Origin: Globisporangium splendens
Lineage: Eukaryota; Oomycota; Peronosporomycetes; Pythiales; Pythiaceae
Direction: 5' to 3'
DNA length: 64,000 nt
NCBI GenBank assembly: GCA_006386115.1
Contig: VFIW01000130.1
Location: 1-64,000, forward strand
Shown here: piece after piece, positions 9,511-21,562 of the stretch
Numbering within the stretch: position 1 is the stretch's first letter
Layout: each line of letters begins with the position of its first letter
Made by a program: the position numbers and the translations under genes
The notes under the pieces: generated by a model
Told to the model about the DNA's origin: nothing
Seen by the model: only the letters and a program-made list of their open reading frames with translations
The model's database searches: none

Positions 9511-11586
9511 CGAAAATCCCTTGCGGATGTACGAAGCCCATCCTGAGCGCAACAGTCACTTCGTAGGTGCTGAGCCACAGAACGGCTCAGACGAGACTTG
9601 GCAAGAGCGCAGGGTGAGCTGGTCGGAGCAAACTTTTGTACGTCTGGGGCGTCGCAATGTGCAGCAAATGTCGACCCAAGAATGGCGCGAGGCGCTCGAA
9701 CAGCAAATCCGCGAGGAAAAAGAGCACGAACTGCAACAGAAAGAAGCTCGCGATGGCATGAACTCTGTACGTCGAACGAGCCAAAGTGCACCTTCAGCCC
9801 AGGACCAAGCTCACACGTTTCCTGAGAAACCACAACTGGAATCAGGAAAACGTGTGGTGACGACGTCGGGGTCGATGCCTGGCGGAGCTGGAAGGAAACG
9901 CGTCGGGATGCAAACGCACGAAGAGCATCTGAAGCAGATGCAGGAACAACTCGAGCTGAAAAAGGTAGTATGTCCGAGAAAATTCTGGTCTGCTGCGTAT
10001 TTTATGAGGCTTGGATCTGATCGATTGTGCTCATTTGCTCTCGATCAATGGTGAAGAAATTCGAGCAAGACGCGCTCGAGTACAAGAAAATGCTTTGTCA
10101 ACAACGTAGGCGTTCTCTTGAGGAAGATGACGCACAGCCGCTTCAATGCTCAACTGAGAATCCTTCGAACGTGGTTGCAGTGGAACCAATGGTGTCGTCA
10201 CTTGGATCTCGGCAGAACAATCACGCTCAGGAGAATCAGGCACCAGAGGAGTCGATTTCATCACCACCGGAGCAAAAATCATCGACAGAGGATTCCACGG
10301 CAGGGAATCAATTCGGACCGGAATCGTCGGACAATTTCGAAGCGAAAGACTCTGCAGACACACCAGGGATAGCGAATTCGATGCGACCTTCAGCGCCAGT
10401 CGTAGTAGCAGATCCCATTGCGCTTGCGAAAGTTGTGGACTTTTGCGAGGAGCTAAAGCGGCAAAACGAAGACGTCAAGAAGCAACTGGTCGAGCAACAT
10501 TCCGTTCTCGCGAGCTTGAAAAGTAGCCTCATTGTCGCACCAGAAACAAAGAAGAAGCGTGCTGCAGCCAAGCCATTGTCGTCCACTCCTGCATCGCATC
10601 CTACAGCAGCAACTGTTGAGAAATCACATGGAGTCGCAAGTCCTATTCCTTTCTTACGACAAAGGAGCAGCTTGCCGAGAGAGATGAAAGCTGTGGATGC
10701 CAAGCAGCGCGATCTTCAACTCGAAAGTAAGGTTCTGGAAGCAGCCTTCGGGTAACACCCTTGATACGAGCACGGCCACAGAAGGGTGAGAGCAAAATTC
10801 CCTTTCCATCGAACGCCAATGCCGTTGTGGCCGGTGAACAAGGTACGGCACCAGTGCCAACAGCGGCAATGCCGATTTTCATGGCCCAATCAAAAGATGA
10901 CCTCAACGACCAGCTACAGGACAAGCTAACAATGCCGCTGCCCCAGCCGTCACATGCGCCAGCTGCTAACAAAGTTGTCGATGATAATGAAGAGCTTGCG
11001 TGTGAAGAAAAGGAAGCAAAAGCCGAGCTTGATTCCAAGGATGCCGAAGACGCCAACGATGAATTAGCGGAGCGTCATTGCCGAACCGACAGCAAGAATG
11101 ACGATGACGACGAGTGCACTAATGATTCCAGAAAGAAACATGGACTGGAGCATCACACTGTCGAGTTTGACAGTGATCACGAGAGCACGGACGAGGAGGA
11201 AGAGCTTCAGATCCTACACACAAGCGCTCATTTGGAGAGAGTTGATTCGGCAAAACTGGTTTATAGTTCCTGGGAGGAAGACGACGTTCCGCTAGGAGGC
11301 GAGAGCAAATTTCTGCACTGTGACGCGAAATCAGTCGACAACGACAATGACGACGAGGAGGACACTTTTGAAGCCAAAGGCGAGATGAAAAGCTGCAACT
11401 CGTCATTTATTCTCCTGGACGGTGGCTCAAGCTCGCTTGTACCCGTTGACAAGTCTCTTGATAGTCTATTCATTCCAGAATGCCAATAAAACAGAATAAT
11501 CAGTTATGAATAATGACAACAGAGACGGAGACAGAGCAGACTCGGTCTTCGTTTTCGATTATCGCACCTGCGAAACATTGTATCGC

Positions 11587-12555
11587 TCAGGGACGTGCTT
11601 TGCGGCGATCTTGCGACGAAGACCGTCTTCGTCTGCAGCGCCGGGAGTACTCGCCACCTCGGCTTGGACTTCGGCTCCGAGTTCGGTTCCGACGTCTTCG
11701 ATCCCAACTGCTGTTTCTAATTGGACTTCGGCTGCTGCTACTGGTGCAAGCTCGTTTCACTCGCTTCCGTCTACCTCGCGAGTTGGATCTGAACCGTCGA
11801 TCCCATTCCCGATCTTGAGTTTGTCTGTGGTTCCGTCTTCTATCAGGACGGCTGCTGCGAGACCGCGACTTTCGCGGGGCACTGCTGCTTCGACTCGAGC
11901 GCCTCAGCGATATTGATCGAGATCGACGATGACGAGTGCGTATTGAGTCAATGCTTGAGCTACTCCAGGATCGCTTTCGACGGCGTTCATGCGAATAATT
12001 GTGACGATCACTTTGCGTGATGTGCTTGTCAACCGCGGCTAGAGTCTCGCCAGCAATCGTACTGCAACCTTCTCGAGCATCCGCAATAACAGCTTGGTCC
12101 TGCACGCTCTCTGCTTTCTTCTTCTTCTTCTCGCCCGCCATTTGCACTTTCACGGGTTTCCCAAGAATCTCCATCGCGTGGTCGCCGCTCTCTTTGGCGT
12201 CTTCAAACGCATCGACGGCTCGTTGCGCGGCCTCGCGGGTCTCAAAGTGTACAAACGCAAATCCAGGTGGCTGACATCCCGCATCCATTACGCGCACATA
12301 CACACAGAATAATGAGATGAGCATCAGACACAACAGCTATCAGACAGCATGAGGGTGGTCGTCGCTCCCCCGCAGCCATTCATCCGTCTTCCGCACCTTC
12401 CGCGCGACCCAGATGGAGAGGATGACGCCGAACTTCACAAAGAGCTTCTCCAGGTGCACTTCGTTCGCCTTCGGCGTCAAATTGCCCACGTAGATGCGGC
12501 TCCCGTCGCGCGCGGCGCCGTCGTCTGCATCGTGGCTATCAGCACTTGTGGCCAT
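11587..12555 (-). CDS. SR-family splicing factor (SRSF3/SRSF7-like RRM plus RS domain)
   Basis: Nuclear pre-mRNA splicing factor. Two exons on the minus strand, 12555-12398 and 12270-11587, separated by a 127-base intron (12271-12397, GTGCGG..GTCAG). The join reads IWVARKPPGFAFVHFE, the RRM signature shared with SRSF3/SRSF7 (WVARNPPGFAFVEFE), with RNP2 IYVGNL upstream and RNP1 GFAFVHF. Downstream of the RRM is a basic Lys-rich linker (GEKKKKK) and then a long RS domain with many RS, RR and SRS dipeptides. I chose the ATG at 12555 (MATSADS); another in-frame ATG at 12576 adds seven residues. No CCHC knuckle is visible, so SRSF3-like is more apt than SRSF7-like. It converges with the coiled-coil gene 97 bases away. 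Confidence 0.9.
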
Positions 12556-12576
12556 TTTGGTTTGGAAAAGGTCCAT

Positions 12577-13198
12577 TATGGCGCACAATGGATCTGTACC
12601 GTGATCGCGCCTAATACAAGGGCGATTCACATGAGGGTGCTGTATTCGGTCCTAAGCGGTACAGTTGGAAAGATCTTTGGTATACGAGCATTGAAGACAC
12701 TAAGAGGAAGGGAAACTTCGAGCGAAAAGGACCAAGTTGAAGTCGACCACTTGGAGACTTCGATACCAAAAAAGTGAAATTGAAAATCGTGAAAAAAAAA
12801 AACGAAGACTATGGGTTCAACCGAGTAAATGGGCTGGAAGTGGCCGTATGTGCTCCATTTCTGACTTTCCAGAGTGAATTTCTGTGTCCTATGGTGCTGT
12901 GTCAATGTACCGTATTGGTGTGTTGTTCAATACAAAAACTGAGTCAAAAGCAGGCATCTCTCTCTATCTCGTCATTCGAGTCAGCTGCAAGAATGTCTCT
13001 CGTCTGGTGTGTCCATTCCTTTTTGCGGTCGTGACTGAGTTCTGTTGGAAAAGATCGAAGGGTTGCAAGCGTGGATACAGAGCAACTGTGTGGTATTTTG
13101 GCTGGGAAAAAACGTACAGTTGTGGAATCTTCGATGGGGAGAGAGGGGATGGATGGATACATTCAGTGCACCATGTAAACTGTATTTGATCCAACATT
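12577..13198. other. Intergenic, nothing recognised
   Basis: Upstream of the SR gene on the minus strand. It contains an A-run at about 12792-12801 and a few short open frames without family features. I see no gene. Confidence 0.5.
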
Positions 13199-13262
13199 TG
13201 ATTTTGAAAGTGAGGTATATTTAGGTTCATCGTTGTGACCTACAATAGCCGAATTTTATTGA
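13199..13262 (-). mobile_element. Inverted copy of the retroelement 3' tail
   Basis: tgaggtatatttaggttcatcg followed by ttgtgacctacaatag is the reverse complement of the tail that ends the element at 7.3 kb (tattgtaggtcac ... gatgaacctaa ... atacctca). It is a remnant of the same family in the opposite orientation. Confidence 0.7.
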
Positions 13263-13365
13263 TGAGTAGGAATTAGAGGGCTGGGTCTTATTGCCCCCCA
13301 TGGGGTCCCACCGCTACCCCTGATTGGGCCCGAAGAACATCGAATTTCCGCTTGTTGAAAATCCC

Positions 13366-13434
13366 GCTCCGAACGGGACTCGAACCCGCAATCAACAGCG
13401 TAGAGGTCAGAATGATCCAACATGCTGGTGCAAG
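13366..13434 (-). other. tRNA-like sequence with A and B boxes (pseudo-tRNA or SINE head)
   Basis: On the minus strand there is a perfect B box GGTTCGAGTCC (13386-13376) inside a five-pair T stem. An A-box-like CAGCATGTTGG (13427-13417, one mismatch) lies at the expected spacing. The acceptor strands do not pair (about three of seven positions) and no clean anticodon arm forms, so this is not a functional tRNA. It lies next to a retroelement tail, which fits a tRNA-derived SINE or a decayed tRNA gene. Confidence 0.45.
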
Positions 13435-13698
13435 ATATGGTGCTTCCGCTGTGCGTCAATCTGCTACTGTTCTATTTATCAGGGAAACCAGGAAATCGAT
13501 CCAGTGGCGTTCGAGGTCCGCCCTGTCTCTTCGGCAAGCCATGTTGCAGTGCTTTGGTGGATTGTACTGGATCTTCTGACTGCACTTTCGTTCGCGGCTG
13601 CTTTCCCCTGCACCCGACTTTCCCCGAGCTGGCCCATTCCGCAATCTCCCTTCGACTGCGCACTCGCACACAGATTCAGAGCACGCGACTCGCTCCAA

Positions 13699-14695
13699 AT
13701 GCGCGCGTTTGCTCCGCCCAGCGGGGTTTATTGGCGAATGACGGGGGTGCTGCTCGCATTGCGGCCGCTCTCGTGTCTCTTCACAGGCATCGAGTTGATG
13801 CTGCTAGTGGCGCTTGCATTCACATTCGATCGAGCAGCGAGAACAAGTGCTTTGTCGGCCGAGCGAGATGTTCCGGCCAAATCGCAATGTGAAGGAGGCT
13901 CCATCCAAATCGTGCACAGCACGGTGGAAGGTCAGTCAAGTGTGGCGAAATTGGCAGCGAAGACACTGAAAAGCGACTTCATTGGTGTTGCACATTGCAT
14001 GGAAAACATGGACTCACAATTCCAAAGAAGCCGAGCGTGTGACGAGACATCGTCTTGCATAACAGACTTCGAGTCTGTGGATACGTGCTCGACGACGACG
14101 GACATGGGAGACATTTTCCTGTCACCAATTCCACCAGAGAGTTCCCCCCAAGAACCGGAAAACGATCTTTACAGTCCAGAACTCAGTTTCCCCAGTCTTT
14201 GCATGTCTCGATGCTCGAGTGAGCTCGCACATAGCATTGTGTTCGCTGATGCGTGCGGTGATCTTCATATTCGCCGTGATGTCGTGTAGGTGCCAAGCCC
14301 TCCTGACTTCGCATTAGCTTGCCTTGATCTGAACTGACAGATTGCTGTGTTTTCCAGATTCAATGTTTTGAAGGCATGGCGAAAGTGCAGCATAAGGCTG
14401 TCAGTGTTGACTGGGGAGCTCTTCGTTCATCGGAAAACGAAACTTCCTCCACAGGTGTTCCCATTATCTCGTTTCACAGGCGCATCGATCCACTCGAAAA
14501 AGCACAACACTTTCGAGGTACGAGAGTGTTGTACAGCAAAGCGTTTGTGGATTGGAGCAAAACTAACGATCGCATGTCTTGCAGGTTGCATTTGTTGGCC
14601 ATCTGCCCCTTTGTTTTCGTGCCACCACACCGCGTGAAGCCGAAGTATGGGTGAAGGCACTGGAATATGCGAAAGAAGTCTCGTGGCAGCTTTGA
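13699..14695 (+). CDS. PH-domain protein with hydrophobic N-terminus
   Basis: Three exons: 13699-14285, 14358-14517 and 14585-14695; introns of 72 and 67 bases (GTAGGT..TTTCCAG and GTACGA..TTGCAG) join in phase to give 285 residues. The last ~110 residues form a pleckstrin-homology domain: GDLHIRRDVV, then FNVLKAWRKCSIRL, TGELFVHRK, and the C-terminal helix REAEVWVKALEYA with its invariant Trp. PH domains bind phosphoinositides or proteins at membranes. The N-terminus has a hydrophobic stretch (GIELMLLVALAF) that could be a membrane segment; the middle is Ser/Thr-rich. The true start is uncertain: the frame is open further upstream, but through the tRNA-like sequence, so I took the first ATG after it. 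I do not recognise a specific orthologue. Confidence 0.65.
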
Positions 14696-15149
14696 GCGTC
14701 ATTGGCCGCATACCTTTTCGATCATGCCATCATCCGACGGTTCCCACTTTTGATGCGATACATGTGATCGTTGTTCCTGTCAGTCTGTCGTCGTCGTAGC
14801 TACTTATTTATCAGAGTTGGTACTTGTCGTCTGCCGCTATCGCCGCGGTTCATGCTGTAGTTACTTTAGTGTTGGTGTTACTTAATCTTGCAGGAACATG
14901 CTCTGCCAAGAAGGAGCGAACAACCGTTTTGTGATCCGCAACATTCCATTTCTCCATGTCGTCAACATGATGACTGCCATTTTCCTCTCATCTAGCAACC
15001 GCTTGAGACCATCATTCCTGTAACCTCCAGCCTATACCATCACTCACCTTCTCCAGTTGTTCAATCGAGGGAGGGAGGGGGATTGTCCAGAATCAACAAC
15101 GAGTTCGGATTCCGCATTCAGGAATTGCCGACGCGGTGGTGAAGCAGCG
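14696..15149. other. Intergenic / 5' region of ECM29
   Basis: No open frame worth calling. The frame of ECM29 exon 1 is open upstream to 15057, but the ATG at 15150 starts the conserved N-terminus. Confidence 0.5.
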
Positions 15150-18100
15150 ATGGAAGGCGGCGAAGCAGATTATCAGAAGGACATTGATGCGCTCGAGCGG
15201 ATCCTGTTCCGCCTAGCAAGCGTCACGGATGAGCGCATGCTGGAAGTGCTCCAGTCGTTGCTCCCGCAGCTGCTGAAGCTCTTCCCGAGCGAAATGAGTG
15301 CGCCGCTGGCAGTGCAGCTCAAAGACAAAGTGCGTACTTGCGTTTTGTTTCTTCCGTGTATTGCCGTGACCGACGCACTGTTCTTACGTACATATGGGCA
15401 ATGGATCCTGTGCGTTTTGTATGCTTGGACTGCAGATTTTGCAGGTTGTTTCCCATGTGAAGACTCGATTGCAAGCGCTTCTGCACCCGAAGTTGCCTAT
15501 TCAAGCGCTCGGAGAGCTGCTCCAGGAAACGAATCTGTCGGTGTTTACGCACAACTTTGCGTTCATGTTTATCGGTACGTTGTAACGAATTTTGGGACTG
15601 GAAAGCCGTGAATGTGGGAGATTGTGTGGCTTACTTGGCTGCTTATTGCGAATTTTGCTGGTTCCGACAGAGATTGGATTTGTCGCGGCGTCACAAGAAG
15701 AGCGCGGCCACGTTCTCGCTGCGATTTTCAAAGCACTGGCGGCGTACACGACATCACAGCAAGAAATATTCTTTCGACTGTTGATCCGTGCGCTGCCGAT
15801 CACTGGTAATGCAGTGTACCCACCTCCTCCAGCACGCGACGTCCTTCCAGCTCCGGCAGCGACAAGCGTCAGCACCACCGAAACAAGCAATGGAGACAGC
15901 GAAGCGTCGGAATCCAGCAAGGAAGAGATCGATCCAAGTGTTGTTGGAAATATGGAGGTGTTGCTGGACTTTTTGCTGGATTTCTTACTCTACGAGCCTC
16001 CTTCCCCCAGCACCAGCTCTGCTGGCATCAACGAGACGACAGTGTTTGGCCTCATGACCCCTCGCTTAGAGCGCATCCAACGAATTGTCAAGACTGCTGA
16101 GTTCAACAAAGAGCGCTTGTACGAAACGCAGATGAACGCGCTCAAGTTTGTCAGGGAGTTGGAGATTCCAAGTAAACACAAATATGTGCACTACATCGCT
16201 GGCTGTGCATCCTACCACCACACGATCAAGAGCTTCTGCGAAGAGCAGCTGGTCCGCGTCATGAAGCACGAATACGAGCAGCTTGAAGATTCACAAACAA
16301 TGCGGCGAATAATTGCGATGATCCTCGGAAGCCAGGTCGCACAGGGATCGGGAGCATTTACAGGGTATGAGCTTCTGGCGCTGAGCAACCGTAATCGGCT
16401 TGGTGATGCAAGTATTTTGCAGGCGTTGACGCTGCTTTCGGAGTCCAAAGCTGCGACGAATGTGATGCCCATGATGTTGCAGTTGCTGTGCCACCTCATG
16501 TACGGCAATGAGACGGCGCGACCTCAAAATATTGCGAACAGAGTCAAGTTGGCTGGTATCAGGCTCTGCCATTGGACGTTTGTTCATTGTGAAATGAGCT
16601 TCATCGAGCACTTCCTTGGACCAGTGATTTTTCCAACACTGCTGAGGGTATTGATGGACCCGAATGCTGATAATGACGGCAGTCAGCTTTCATTCATGCG
16701 CGAGTTTCGTCAAGGAATCTACGAGACGCTAACCGTTCTTGGCACAAGAGTCCCGAGTATCGTCGCTGCGTCGGAACAAGCTTTCCAAGTCCTGCTGGTT
16801 CGGTGTCTTGTCGAGGAGGAGCACCGTACGGGAACTGGTGCAAATGCATTAAAAGCACTCACGGCATTCTCAGCTGTGTACAGCATGAGAGCATCAAGAG
16901 AGACGCAGATGAAAGTTCGAAGTGAGCTCATTGGATTGTTGGACAGCATGAAGATTTTCGACAGCACCAAAAACTATGAGCGTGTGCGTGCGGCTATCGC
17001 GACATGGTGCGCTGATCTTTTGGGGGACAACACGAGCGACAACAATATCGAGTTGCGTTTTGCTCTCTTGAAGCTCTGTGCCGACCAGAATGAAGAAGTA
17101 CGTACTCTGGCATCGAAAGCTCTGTACACAGATCCGTTGCCAACGTTGAGTGCTGTTTCGAAGTACCTGAGTGCAAGTTTTCCGCAAAGAGACTTGAAAA
17201 AGAGCATTCGCGAAGCAAGAAATGTCGAGAGCTGTTTACGATTTTGTCTTCGGGTGGTCGCAAAGTCTCAAGAATGCGGTGAAATGGAGATTGATGACGA
17301 CAGAGGTGTGATGATTGAGTACTTTGTGCAAACTCTTTTGGGGAAATCTGAAGCTGCGGTGGTGGGTGACACTTCAGCTCTATCAGCGATGTACCAAGCT
17401 GCCGCTGCGAGTCTCGTTGAAATGTACGCTTTTGACAAACGCGCGCTGACAACAGTTCTCGGTGAATCAGTATCCCAGCTGCTGGAAGTTGCGCGCTTAT
17501 CGCCAGACCGAGATTTTTTGCAAGATATTGGACTTCTTGTGAGATACACGGTCGGAGCAACCAAGTTCTCCACCGAGCGTGCAGTGAATGAAGTGGTTCA
17601 AGCAATCTCCTGTAAATTCGACGACGCGAGCGTTCCACCAAGCGAGCTAAGTCAGCTTCTATATGTCTTGGGAAGTGCCATATCAACTCTGGAACGGTCT
17701 GAGAAGGAACTCTCAGATACGCAAATGGAAATCCTCACTTCAAGCTTTGGCAAGATGGTAGCTTTACTAGCCACTGCAATCAAGACGAGTTCAAACTTTG
17801 CGATGTTCCCTCGTGGCGAAGAGGACCAAAATTCGCGGATCAACTTTCTGCGCAGCGTCTTGGATGGAGTCGGTCTCACAGGCTCATTGACAAGGTTTCT
17901 TCGCGACGAGCGCTGTTCAAGCGACTGGATCAAGCTGAAACGTGCGAGTCTGTCGGAGATTCAAAAGGTTATCGAATGGAATCTCGGTGGCATCAGCTCA
18001 GATGGTAGTCTGAAGTTGAAGCTGACAAATCTCAAGCACGTTGCTCTCGAATCCCTGAGTCAAGCTGTTTCCGGCTTGCCGCCTACCGTTGGTAGTTTGT

Positions 18101-21100
18101 CCGATTTGACAAGTGGGCTCGAAGATGCGCTGAACGCGATCTTGAATCTTGGGAGTGAGCAAGATCCAGAACTTCAGCTGCTGATTGGTGAGACTCTTGT
18201 GTTCTTTGGGACTCACGAGTTTCCTGCCAGCTCTGCTGTGCCAGTACCAGAAGCCGCGTTTGCGAATAACCGTGCTGCGGCTATTTTCTCTCGAATTTTG
18301 ACAGAGTTTGCGGAGTCCAGACAACCAAATGTGCGACGCAGCGCTACGATCTGGTTGCTGTGCATTTGTGCTGCAGGGTTGTCCTCCGAAGACACCACAA
18401 CGGATCCCTCAACCTGGCAGCTGGTTTTGGGAGATAAGGCGTTTACTTCGTCCTTGGTTGAAACCCACGAGTTCTTTGTTACAATGCTGAACGACAGCAA
18501 CAATATTGCAAAAGAAAGCGCGGTGAAGGGGCTTGCGTACCTTCGTTTGCGCGCGCTGAACATGGAGCTAGGAGACCAATTCAGCGACAGTCTTTTTCGG
18601 CGGCTGCGATGTTTCAGAGCGTTCGCTACGACCATTGACAGCGCTACTGGCCAGGAAGCTGACAACGCTGACACGGACGCTTCTACTCCGGACAACGAGG
18701 CTGCTGCTGCCGCTGCTAGAGTAGCTGCTGCTGCTGCGAGAGGCTTCAACCCATCACCAGCGTCCACTACGATTGGTACAACGGTGGAAAACGCTGCGTA
18801 TCGCGAAGTCAGCAACCTCGCTGCTGATATTGGTGACCCCGAGCTGATGTATGCACTCCTGTACCTGAGCACCACGGATCCCATTTGGCAATCACTTCTC
18901 GATTCTCCTTCGTCTGGAAACGCAGCCAATAAGAGCAAAGTATTCTCGTTCGTCAAGGTTGATCGAGCTTTCCGTTTGTCGATTATTGAAAAAGCTGGCA
19001 AGCTATGGATGGGTGAAGGATACTCCAACACAAACAAGCTCGTGCCGTGGTTATATTTGCTCAAGTTTCACTCCAACTCGAAAGTGGCAGAGGTCATGAA
19101 CAACTTGTGGAACTTTGCAAAAGGCAAGTTTGTCACGACAAACTCTCAGGAGAAGACACTGCTCCAGCAGCATTGGCATGTGATTTTCAAGTTTTTGCTC
19201 TCGCGATTGGAAACCAGCCGAAACTTCAAGTATCGAGAGGCGGCTTGTGTGGCGCTAGTTGATCTTCTGAATGGTGCAGATGCTGCACAGCTGAGAGACG
19301 AGTTTTTGCATTTGTGGAAGCTCTCGTCTGCAGCCGTCGACGACGTGATGGAGGCAGTTTGCGTGGTGGGGCTCAAGCTGTATCGCTATATGGGTGAGTT
19401 GAGTCTTCGGATCGCTGCGAGTGACGAGCCATGCAGAAAGATCCTGCTTCAGTTCCTTATTGCGGAAGGGATCGTGAGCAAGAACATGGTCTGCCGAGCT
19501 CTCGGGATCGACATCTTGCTGCGTCTCGTGAAATCACTTGAAGCAGTCTCGATCCAAGATTCCCTCGCAACCCTGATTCTTAAGCTTCTGGAATATCTTT
19601 CGTCCTTGGAAATGCCTGAGTTGCAGTACGCGCAATTCCACGTGGAGAAGAAAGATCAGCTGGAGCGCCTTCGTGTCTCCATCAGCCAGTCGGGTCCTGT
19701 GGGACAATTGCTGGAGCTCTCGACTACCCGACTGAAGGAGCTCGCAGGCACCGATACGTGTGTGAAGATTGTGGACGAGCTCTCCCGCGGTGTTGCCAAT
19801 GTACTGAAGTTCGGTGTTGGCTTGAACACTCGTGTTGGAACCGCCAATTTTGCGGCAACTCTGGCAGTGGAACTCCCGTTTGAGTTGCGAAAGTGCAAAG
19901 GAGCCGAGCTCCTGCTCACAAAAGTGTTTATTCCCTTCGTTGGGAACAAAACGTCTGCTGAAAACGATACCTATGGTGACGAGGAAAGTCGATACGGAGC
20001 TGCGTCTGGAGGACTCGCCGACGGGCTGGTCGTTCAGAGTTACTGCAGAGCCGCAGCATACTTGTGTCCGCTAGTGGATGCTTCTCTCGTGAGGGAGTAT
20101 GTTCGCAGTGGGATTTTTGCATTTAACAAGACCAAGCGAACGAACGGCATGAATATCTCGAGTGGAGGAGCTGACGAAGCGAACGGTAGTAGTGCCACGC
20201 TGTTTCAATCGGATGCGAACCGATTTTTGCTGATCACAGCGATCGCGACCAAAGAGCTCGTGGTGAAAGTGCCGCCTATCGCAGACGCGTCGACAATGGT
20301 GCAAGCGGATAATCGAAATGATTGGTACTGCACGCACGTCTTCCCGGGTGCATTTATTGGCCAGTTTGCTTCAACGGAGCTTCTCAAGAACACGTGGATA
20401 GCTGTCCTGGAGGAGCTTCCGCCGTCGGTGCTGTACGCTGAAGCTTCGATCGATGCGACGCTGGCATCGATTGCGCTTTTCATTGCACACTCGGCTTGGG
20501 ACTCGCGTAAGCAAGCAGCGCTGGCACTGCACGCACTGTTTTCGAGTCCAACGTCAAGCTATCGCTCACGCATGACTTCGGAGCAAACAGATCGCATCTG
20601 GACCAATCTAGTGGACGCGGTGCCGGGGCGTCTGTGGAAGGGAAAGGGTGTGCTCCTCGAGGCACTTGTCGCACTCACGTCTGTGAAGCAGGACACTCGT
20701 GTTTTCCTGTCGAAGCTGCTCATGGAGGAATGCGATCGTGCGTGGAAGAACAAGGACATGGAGTATCTTGAGTCTTCGATCGTCAGTTTTGGCACACTGT
20801 CGTCTCAGATGCCGTCGTCGCAGTGGGAATTGCGACTGACGAATTTTGTATCGCTGCGCAGGGCGTTGCATGGATGGCTCGATGGACGCAAGCAAGGCGG
20901 AACAATAGGGATCCCTGAAGATGGTGGCGGAGACGAGTCGATGGACGTGGGATTCGCGCTGCCGCCACTTATGATCAAGTGCATTTTTGAATCGTTGGCG
21001 TTGATTTGGCCTGGGCAGATCACGGGTCCAGCGTCTGAGATCGTTGCGACATCCACAGAGGCGATCTCGTGGTTGTGTGCGTGCATTGCTCGCGTCGACT

Positions 21101-21438
21101 TCAATGTGTGGAGTATCCGGAAGGCAGTGTTTGAAGCGCTGGCGTCTGTCGTCGCGAGTGCGCCTTCGAAATCGCTGCAGCAGACGATGCTTCAGGTCGT
21201 GGAGCGTTGCTGTAGCGAGGACGGGGTCCGAGACGCCAAGTACTCGATGATCCGCGTCGCAGCGGGAGCAGTGCTGGTAGCGCTAACTAGGCGACAGGAC
21301 GACCATGACCTCGCGCTTCAGCTGACCGTGCAGAAGGAGCGGATTGCTGAGACGATCGAGGTACTCAAGACCAGCAACGAGCCTGCCGAACAGCGCGCGG
21401 CTTTCCAGACCATGACGAACCTCCTCCAGCTGAACTAA
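15150..21438 (+). CDS. ECM29: Proteasome adaptor and scaffold protein ECM29
   Basis: Large HEAT-repeat protein that tethers the 26S proteasome core and regulatory particles and acts in proteasome quality control. Three exons: 15150-15329, 15445-15574 and 15671-21438; introns of 115 and 96 bases. The joins are in phase and the total, 6078 bases, gives 2025 residues, slightly longer than animal ECM29. The N-terminus (DIDALERILFRLASVTDERM) and the segment SVFTHNFAFMFIEIGF align in pattern with the start of known ECM29. LLDFLLDFLL and LKFVRELE follow, as in the family. The rest is helical HEAT-type repeat, with an Ala-rich acidic insertion near 18630-18760. There is no internal stop. It ends ...TMTNLLQLN. 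It is the best preserved large gene in the window. Confidence 0.93.
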
Positions 21439-21562
21439 TTCGTCGAGAAGAAGTAAAGTGAAACATAGAGAGATCAAATGCAAATCTTGGTGCAGCACGC
21501 GCGCTGCTTCATATTCTATATTGGTGCGCATCTCTTTTTGGCTATGACGCTTATCCTTCGTA

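Larger units (their letters stand above)
7658..11489 (+). pseudogene. Coiled-coil/acidic protein gene interrupted by a LINE insertion; CCDC66/CSPP1-like motif
   Basis: Starts at ATG 7658. The first piece (7658-7812) and the continuation (from 9511) are in the same frame and share the codons for LEDDE across the insertion; the duplicated 13 bases flank a transposon. The protein has two related motifs, SNDEWRAALQQQIDEKK and STQEWREALEQQIREEK, then a likely intron 9965-10056 (phase 0, GTAGTA donor) leading into another coiled coil (KFEQDALEYKK). Next comes a Ser/Pro-rich stretch, then a very acidic C-terminus ending at 11489. Between 10727 and 10781 the frame changes: a GTAAGG donor is present, but no acceptor gives a clearly good join, so a short intron or a frameshift is possible. 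The EW..AL..QI.EKK motif resembles those in ciliary/centrosomal proteins such as CCDC66 and CSPP1; this is suggestive only. As it stands the gene cannot make its full product. Confidence 0.7.

Noticed and set aside
10752..10781. 30-base intron in the coiled-coil gene
   Set aside because: Too short for a spliceosomal intron and not in phase; left as an unresolved frame change.
11506..11916. Ser-rich plus-strand frame
   Set aside because: Antisense to the RS domain of the SR gene; RS codons read backwards give Ser/Arg-rich nonsense.
13366..13434. Functional tRNA gene
   Set aside because: B box and T stem are good but acceptor strands do not pair, so kept only as a tRNA-like/SINE candidate.
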